Assembly: GCA_900770385.1 (NCBI GenBank)
Contig: CAAGKK010000025.1
Coordinates: 1-64,000, forward strand
Direction of reading: 5' to 3'
Origin: Clostridia bacterium
Lineage (GTDB): Bacteria; Bacillota; Clostridia; TANB77; CAG-508
DNA length: 64,000 nt
Shown piece by piece: positions 59,609 to 64,000 of this stretch. Position 1 is the first letter of the stretch; every line of letters starts with the position of its first letter. The translations under genes and the position numbers were made by a program. The notes under the pieces were generated by a model. The model was not told the DNA's origin and did not search any database. It worked only from the letters and a program-made list of their open reading frames with translations.

Positions 59609-60904
59609 TTAATAATATATTCTTTTTGTTTTTCTTTTTTTATATTTTTTATTTATATTTTTTAATTCATTTTTATTGCTTTTTTTTAAACAATGTATTA
59701 TATATAATATTAGCATTACTAGTAATATACATGTTATATTTCTTAAAACTTTAGATTCTTCTACATTTTCATTTGCAATTAAATCTGTTCTATATTTAAT
59801 TCCATCATATACATATTCTATATTTCCAATAACTTCTCCTTTTTGGATTGGCGCTTTTTTATTTGTATATTCTATTTGTTTTTCTAAATCTTCTATATTT
59901 ACATTTTTTCTTTCTAATATTTGTATATTATCTTTAAACGATACTTCTAAGTTTCTTGTTTCTTTTGTGCCATTTGCTATTTTAATTTTTTCATATATAT
60001 CCTTTGAATTTGCAATATTTTTATTTTCATAATTCTGATATATATAATCAAATAATTTTTTTACCTCAATAAATTTTTGTCCTTTTATTTTAGAATTTTC
60101 TCCCATTACGATAGCAATTAACTGTATTCCATCTTTATTGGCATATTCTATTACACAATTTTTAGCCTCTCCTGTATATCCTGTTTTTCCGCCAACACAA
60201 TAATCGCAATAATATTTTCTTAAATCTTTCCTTATCATATAATTTGTTGTTGTGAATTTTCTATCATCTTTTTCATATTTATTAGTTTTCAATAATGTGT
60301 AATTTGTAGTGCTTACTATTTTACTTATAGTAGGATTAGAAAAAGCCTCTTTTGCAATTAATGATAAATCTCTTACTGTTGTATAATGTTCTTCTTCTTG
60401 CAAACCACTTGGGTTAGTAAAATTAGTATTTGTACATCCTAATTCTCTTGCTTTTGTATTCATAACTGTTGAAAAACTTTCAATACTTCCAGAAACATGT
60501 TCTGCAAGTGCGTTTGCCGCATCATTTGCTGATGGCAATAACATTGCATACATTAAATCTTCTACTGTTAATTGCTCTCCTACTTGTAAATTTGCATTTA
60601 CATACCCTGTTGGAACACTCTTTACTGCATTTTCACTTACAGTTACTATTTCATCTAGCTCACAATTTTCCATTACTAGTATTGCTGTCATTAATTTTGT
60701 AACACTGGCTGGATATATTTTTTCATCAATATTTTTTTCATATAATATTTTTCCTGTATCTTTTTGTAATAACATAACATTTGGAGCTGTTATTTCTGGT
60801 ATTTCTTCTATATTAATTTCTTTTGCAAATATTTTTAAAGGTAAAAATAAAACTACTATTAAAATTAAAAAAAATACTATTTTGTTTTTTACTTTTTTAT
60901 TCAT
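59609..60904 (-). CDS. dacF: D-alanyl-D-alanine carboxypeptidase (DacF-type)
   Basis: Trims the terminal D-Ala of wall or cortex peptides. The 431-residue protein has a signal peptide (about 8-27), the S11 peptidase domain with YPASVTKLMTAILVMENCE (SxxK), PSANDAANALAEHVSGS (SxN) and VGGKTGYTGEAKNCVI (KTG), and the C-terminal PBP5-like beta domain plus a final membrane anchor. ATG 60904 is chosen (GAGGA upstream); the longer frame adds an unlikely 22 residues. DacF itself is a sporulation gene, but DacA is an equally possible name. Confidence 0.9.
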   Translation of the reverse strand: MNKKVKNKIVFFLILIVVLFLPLKIFAKEINIEEIPEITAPNVMLLQKDTGKILYEKNIDEKIYPASVTKLMTAILVMENCELDEIVTVSENAVKSVPTGYVNANLQVGEQLTVEDLMYAMLLPSANDAANALAEHVSGSIESFSTVMNTKARELGCTNTNFTNPSGLQEEEHYTTVRDLSLIAKEAFSNPTISKIVSTTNYTLLKTNKYEKDDRKFTTTNYMIRKDLRKYYCDYCVGGKTGYTGEAKNCVIEYANKDGIQLIAIVMGENSKIKGQKFIEVKKLFDYIYQNYENKNIANSKDIYEKIKIANGTKETRNLEVSFKDNIQILERKNVNIEDLEKQIEYTNKKAPIQKGEVIGNIEYVYDGIKYRTDLIANENVEESKVLRNITCILLVMLILYIIHCLKKSNKNELKNINKKYKKRKTKRIYY

Positions 60905-61005
60905 TGTTTTTTCCTCATATATCTTTTTAAAATTCTTTATTAATATATATGATATTTTTACTTTTTTCAATAACTATTTATAAATTTTATTAAAGGAGGT
61001 TTTTT

Positions 61006-61647
61006 ATGTTTGAAAATTTAAATAAAAAACAAAAAATTATATTTATTATTATTATTTTTTTTATGGTTTCAATTATAGTTTATTATATTTATTCTTCTAT
61101 AAATAATTTTGAATCTGAAAGCTCCATGCAAAATGATACCTCTGATTTTTCTGCATCTGAAGATGTCAAAAATGAAATATCAGAAGACTCCGAAAAAGAT
61201 GAAATTTTAATACATATATCTGGTTCGGTAAAAAATGAAAAAGTTATCTCTTTACCAGAAGGTAGTAGAATTCAAGATGCTATTAATGCAGCAGGGGGGC
61301 TAACAGATGAAGCTGATTTAACAAATATTAATTTAGCTTATATATTAGAAGATGGTGAAAAAATTTATATTCCTAAAAAAGGAGAACAAACAGATGAAAA
61401 TGTAGATAATTCTAATTCATCTTTATCTAAAAATTCAAATAGTTCTAAACAAATTAAGGTAAATATAAACAAAGCTTCTCAAGAAGAATTAGAAAAGATA
61501 TCTGGAATTGGTCCATCTACTGCCTTAAAGATAATTAATTATAGAAAAGAAAATGGTAAATTCACATCTAAAGAAGACATAAAAAATGTTCCCGGAATTG
61601 GTGACATAAAATATGAAAACATAAAAGATTATATTTATGTAAAATAG
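61006..61647 (+). CDS. comEA: ComEA-type DNA-binding protein
   Basis: A membrane-anchored DNA receptor of natural transformation systems. 213 residues: an N-terminal helix (about 10-30), a SLBB domain (about 60-120; ILIHISGSVKNEKVISLPEG, GGLTDEADLTNINLAYILED), an Asn/Ser linker, and a C-terminal double helix-hairpin-helix (about 145-213; VNINKASQEELEKISGIGPS, FTSKEDIKNVPGIGDIKYEN). Only comEA is here; other competence genes may lie elsewhere, and members are common in non-competent Clostridia. Confidence 0.9.
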   Translation: MFENLNKKQKIIFIIIIFFMVSIIVYYIYSSINNFESESSMQNDTSDFSASEDVKNEISEDSEKDEILIHISGSVKNEKVISLPEGSRIQDAINAAGGLTDEADLTNINLAYILEDGEKIYIPKKGEQTDENVDNSNSSLSKNSNSSKQIKVNINKASQEELEKISGIGPSTALKIINYRKENGKFTSKEDIKNVPGIGDIKYENIKDYIYVK

Positions 61648-61687
61648 TTTTTCCTTTTTTTTCCGTAGTATTACCAGTCTTTTACAT

Positions 61688-61716
61688 TTGACAAAATTAC
61701 ATTTTAGATATAAAAT
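61688..61716 (+). promoter_or_regulatory. Promoter of the activase-like gene
   Basis: TTGACA and TAAAAT with a 17-bp spacer, about 45 bp before the ATG at 61763. Confidence 0.7.
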
Positions 61717-61762
61717 TAAGTTTGTATAATTGGGGAAAGTTCATAATTTAAGGAGGACTTTT

Positions 61763-64000
61763 ATGAATGAAAAAGTATTACATGTAGGATTAGATGTTGG
61801 TTCTACTACTGTAAAAATAGTAATCATGGATAACAATCTAAACACAATATATACGGACTATAGAAGGCATTTTTCTGATACCAAAAACACTGTTTGCGAT
61901 GTTCTTGAAGATCTGGCAAGAGATTATTCAGAATATACTTTTACCATTGCATTAACCGGCTCTGGTGCTATGTCTGCAGCAAACTTCTTAGACTTACCTT
62001 TTATTCAAGAAGTTGTTTCTTGTAAACGCGCAGTTGAAAAGTATATTCCTCAAACAGATGTTGTTATTGAGCTTGGCGGAGAAGATGCCAAAATTATATA
62101 TTTTGATAAATCAATTGAGCAAAGAATGAATGGTACTTGTGCTGGTGGCACAGGAGCTTTCTTAGATCAAATGGCTTCACTTTTAGATACAGATACTGCA
62201 GGATTAAATGAATTAGCTAAAACTCATAATACTATATATCCAATCGCTTCAAGATGTGGTGTTTTTGCTAAAACAGATATTCAGCCATTAATTAATGAAG
62301 GAGCTGCAAAAGAAGATATTGCCGCTTCTATATTCCAAGCAGTAGTAAATCAAACTATAAGTGGTTTGGCTTGTGGTAGACCAATTAGAGGTAAAATAGC
62401 ATTTCTAGGAGGTCCACTAAATTATTTATCTGAATTAAGAAATAGATTTATAGAAACATTAAACTTAAAAGATGACGAAATAATTATACCTGAAGAAGCA
62501 CATTTATTAGTAGCCAAAGGAGCTGTTTTAGATTCTTTAGAAATGCAGCCTATTTCTCCTGAAAAATTAAAAAGTAAAATAAATGTTTTAAGAATTTCTA
62601 AAGATACTACTACTCAACCTTTAAAACCTTTATTTACAACTGATGAAGAATATAAACAATTTAAAGAAAGACATGATAAAGACAAAGTAAATAGAAAAGA
62701 TTTAAAAAGCTATTCTGGTGACTGTTTCTTAGGTATAGATGCTGGTTCAACTACTACTAAACTTGTTTTAATAGACAGAGATGGAAACTTATTGTATTCT
62801 TTATATGGAAATAATGATGGTAATCCTCTAAAGAGTGTTATTTCTATGTTAAAACAATTATATTTAGTATTGCCTGAAAAAGCTATTATTCGTTATAGTG
62901 GGGTTACAGGATATGGAGAAAAGCTTATTCAAACAGCTTTAAATGTTGACTTAAATGAAATAGAAACAATTGCTCATTATACTGCCGCAAAAAAATTTAT
63001 GCCAAATGTTACAAGTATTGTAGATATTGGTGGACAAGATATGAAATACATAAAAATGAAAGGTGATGTAATAGACAATATTATGCTAAATGAAGCTTGT
63101 TCTTCAGGATGTGGGTCATTTATTGAAACCTTTGCAAAAAGCTTAAATTTGTCAATATCTGAATTTGTAGAAGAAGCTTTAAAATCAAGAAGACCTGTCG
63201 ATTTAGGTTCAAGATGTACAGTTTTTATGAACTCTAAAATTAAACAAGCTCAAAAAGAAGGTTACGAAGTAGGTGATATTTCTGCTGGATTATCTTATTC
63301 TGTAATTAAAAATGCTATACAAAAGGTCATGAAAGTTAGAGATGTTTCAACTCTTGGTAAGCATATTGTTGTACAGGGTGGTACATTTTATAATGACGCT
63401 GTATTAAGAGCTTTTGAATTAATAGTTGGAAAAAATGTAATAAGACCTGATATTGCCGGACTTATGGGTGCCTATGGAGTTGCACTACTTGCAGAAGAGC
63501 AATACGAGGCCAACTTAGACATGGAATATTCTTCTACTATATTAAAAACCGAAGATTTAGACAATCTCGATATTAAAATAACTCATACAAGATGTAATGG
63601 TTGTGAAAATCATTGTCTATTAACTATAAATAAATTTAATAATGGTAAGAAATATATATCTGGTAACAGATGTGAAAAAGGTGCCGGTATAGTTTCTGGT
63701 AATAAGGATTTACCAAACTTAATTAAATATAAATATGAAATGTTATTTAATTATACACCTCTTTCTGCTGAAAATGCTCCTCGTGGAACTATTGGTATTC
63801 CTAGAGTTTTAAATATGTATGAAGACTATCCTTTTTGGTTTACATTTTTAACACATTTAGGATTTAGAGTTATATTATCAGAAAAAAGTACTCGTAGTAC
63901 ATATGAAAAAGGTATGGAATCAATGCCTTCAGAGTCTGTTTGCTATCCAGCAAAGCTTTCACATGGTCATATTGTAAGTTTAATTAATGATGGAATTAAT
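61763..64000 (+). CDS. 2-hydroxyacyl-CoA dehydratase activase-like protein, start (runs off the right edge)
   Basis: The BcrA/BadF/HgdC activase family: ATPases that inject an electron into a dehydratase. 746 codons are visible. There are two tandem ASKHA modules, each starting LDVGSTTVKIVIMD (about residue 9) and GIDAGSTTTKLVLIDRDGN (about residue 323). They carry FLGGPLNYL, GTCAGGTGAFLDQM and ACSSGCGSFIET (the Cys of the bridging Fe-S cluster). A third region (about 600 on, HTRCNGCENHCLL, GNRCEKGAGI) is DUF2229-like. Proteins this large combine activase and dehydratase-like parts; the substrate is unknown. AGGAGG site, own promoter. Confidence 0.85.
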   Translation, partial: MNEKVLHVGLDVGSTTVKIVIMDNNLNTIYTDYRRHFSDTKNTVCDVLEDLARDYSEYTFTIALTGSGAMSAANFLDLPFIQEVVSCKRAVEKYIPQTDVVIELGGEDAKIIYFDKSIEQRMNGTCAGGTGAFLDQMASLLDTDTAGLNELAKTHNTIYPIASRCGVFAKTDIQPLINEGAAKEDIAASIFQAVVNQTISGLACGRPIRGKIAFLGGPLNYLSELRNRFIETLNLKDDEIIIPEEAHLLVAKGAVLDSLEMQPISPEKLKSKINVLRISKDTTTQPLKPLFTTDEEYKQFKERHDKDKVNRKDLKSYSGDCFLGIDAGSTTTKLVLIDRDGNLLYSLYGNNDGNPLKSVISMLKQLYLVLPEKAIIRYSGVTGYGEKLIQTALNVDLNEIETIAHYTAAKKFMPNVTSIVDIGGQDMKYIKMKGDVIDNIMLNEACSSGCGSFIETFAKSLNLSISEFVEEALKSRRPVDLGSRCTVFMNSKIKQAQKEGYEVGDISAGLSYSVIKNAIQKVMKVRDVSTLGKHIVVQGGTFYNDAVLRAFELIVGKNVIRPDIAGLMGAYGVALLAEEQYEANLDMEYSSTILKTEDLDNLDIKITHTRCNGCENHCLLTINKFNNGKKYISGNRCEKGAGIVSGNKDLPNLIKYKYEMLFNYTPLSAENAPRGTIGIPRVLNMYEDYPFWFTFLTHLGFRVILSEKSTRSTYEKGMESMPSESVCYPAKLSHGHIVSLINDGIN

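Overview
The window is a chromosomal segment of a very AT-rich, endospore-forming Firmicute, almost certainly a member of the Clostridia. The evidence is the strong A/T codon bias, the AGGAGG ribosome sites, and the sporulation genes spoIIE and spoIIR, two CotF-like coat genes, a GerS-like germination protein and a sporulation-type D,D-carboxypeptidase. Cell-wall and division genes are arranged as in Clostridia. TGA is used as a stop. The species cannot be named from sequence alone. An uncultured gut lineage is plausible. No rRNA operon, prophage, insertion sequence or CRISPR array was seen.

Layout. 1-2.4 kb: str operon on the minus strand (rpsL, rpsG, fusA, which runs off the left edge), with a repeat-filled gap between rpsL and rpsG. 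2.6-9 kb: a higher-GC 66-codon orphan, smc, an HD-GYP phosphodiesterase, an orphan mazF and a GerS-like gene, separated by copies of a dispersed repeat. 9-19.6 kb: dusB-rodA-minE-minD, ogg, a YitT-type protein, radical SAM-rnc, an AI-2E-type permease, exodeoxyribonuclease III and a 3D/G5 wall protein. 19.7-26 kb: lemA-htpX, then WG-repeat protein, an unknown membrane protein, acpS and tatD, then an acyl-ACP thioesterase. 26-31.4 kb: spoIIE, then the iron-sulfur genes iscU, iscS and iscR. 31.4-32.7 kb: several small unknown genes. 32.7-38.9 kb: minC, mrdA, mreD, mreC, mreB, radC and a DUF4321 protein. 39-44.3 kb: mecA-like adaptor, tadA, tRNA-Arg, a TtcA-like enzyme, and an XRE-LemA-DUF3137 operon. 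44.4-51.5 kb: phosphosugar mutase, UDP-sugar pyrophosphorylase, spoIIR, murA, a WalJ-like hydrolase and rlmH. 51.5-64 kb: a second higher-GC orphan, two tRNAs, an M14 spore/wall peptidase, coat genes, an HtrA protease, a broken YkvI-type permease, a DUF5711 protein, CvpA, LCP, DacF and ComEA, and the start of a 2-hydroxyacyl-CoA dehydratase activase-like gene.

How the parts fit together. Most of the window serves envelope growth (MreBCD, PBP2, RodA, MinCDE, MurA, LCP, DacF), translation and RNA modification (EF-G, S7, S12, DusB, TadA, TtcA-like, RlmH, RNase III, tRNAs), Fe-S assembly under IscR, and sporulation. The radC-mre-mrdA-min-rodA cluster seen in many Clostridia is split: minC stays with mre/mrdA, while minDE-rodA lie 20 kb away.

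Most interesting signals. (1) A candidate type I toxin-antitoxin locus between iscR and iscS: a 50-residue one-helix peptide and a convergent RNA of about 93 nt, each with a 17-bp-spaced promoter. (2) Three IscR-type half-sites covering the iscS promoter. (3) A perfect 17-bp-arm palindrome over the promoter of the XRE-LemA-DUF3137 operon. (4) Two genes broken by one-base frameshifts. (5) MinE with a long Lys/Glu tail built from 33-bp repeats. (6) Two isolated small genes of about 37% GC. (7) A family of structured dispersed repeats.
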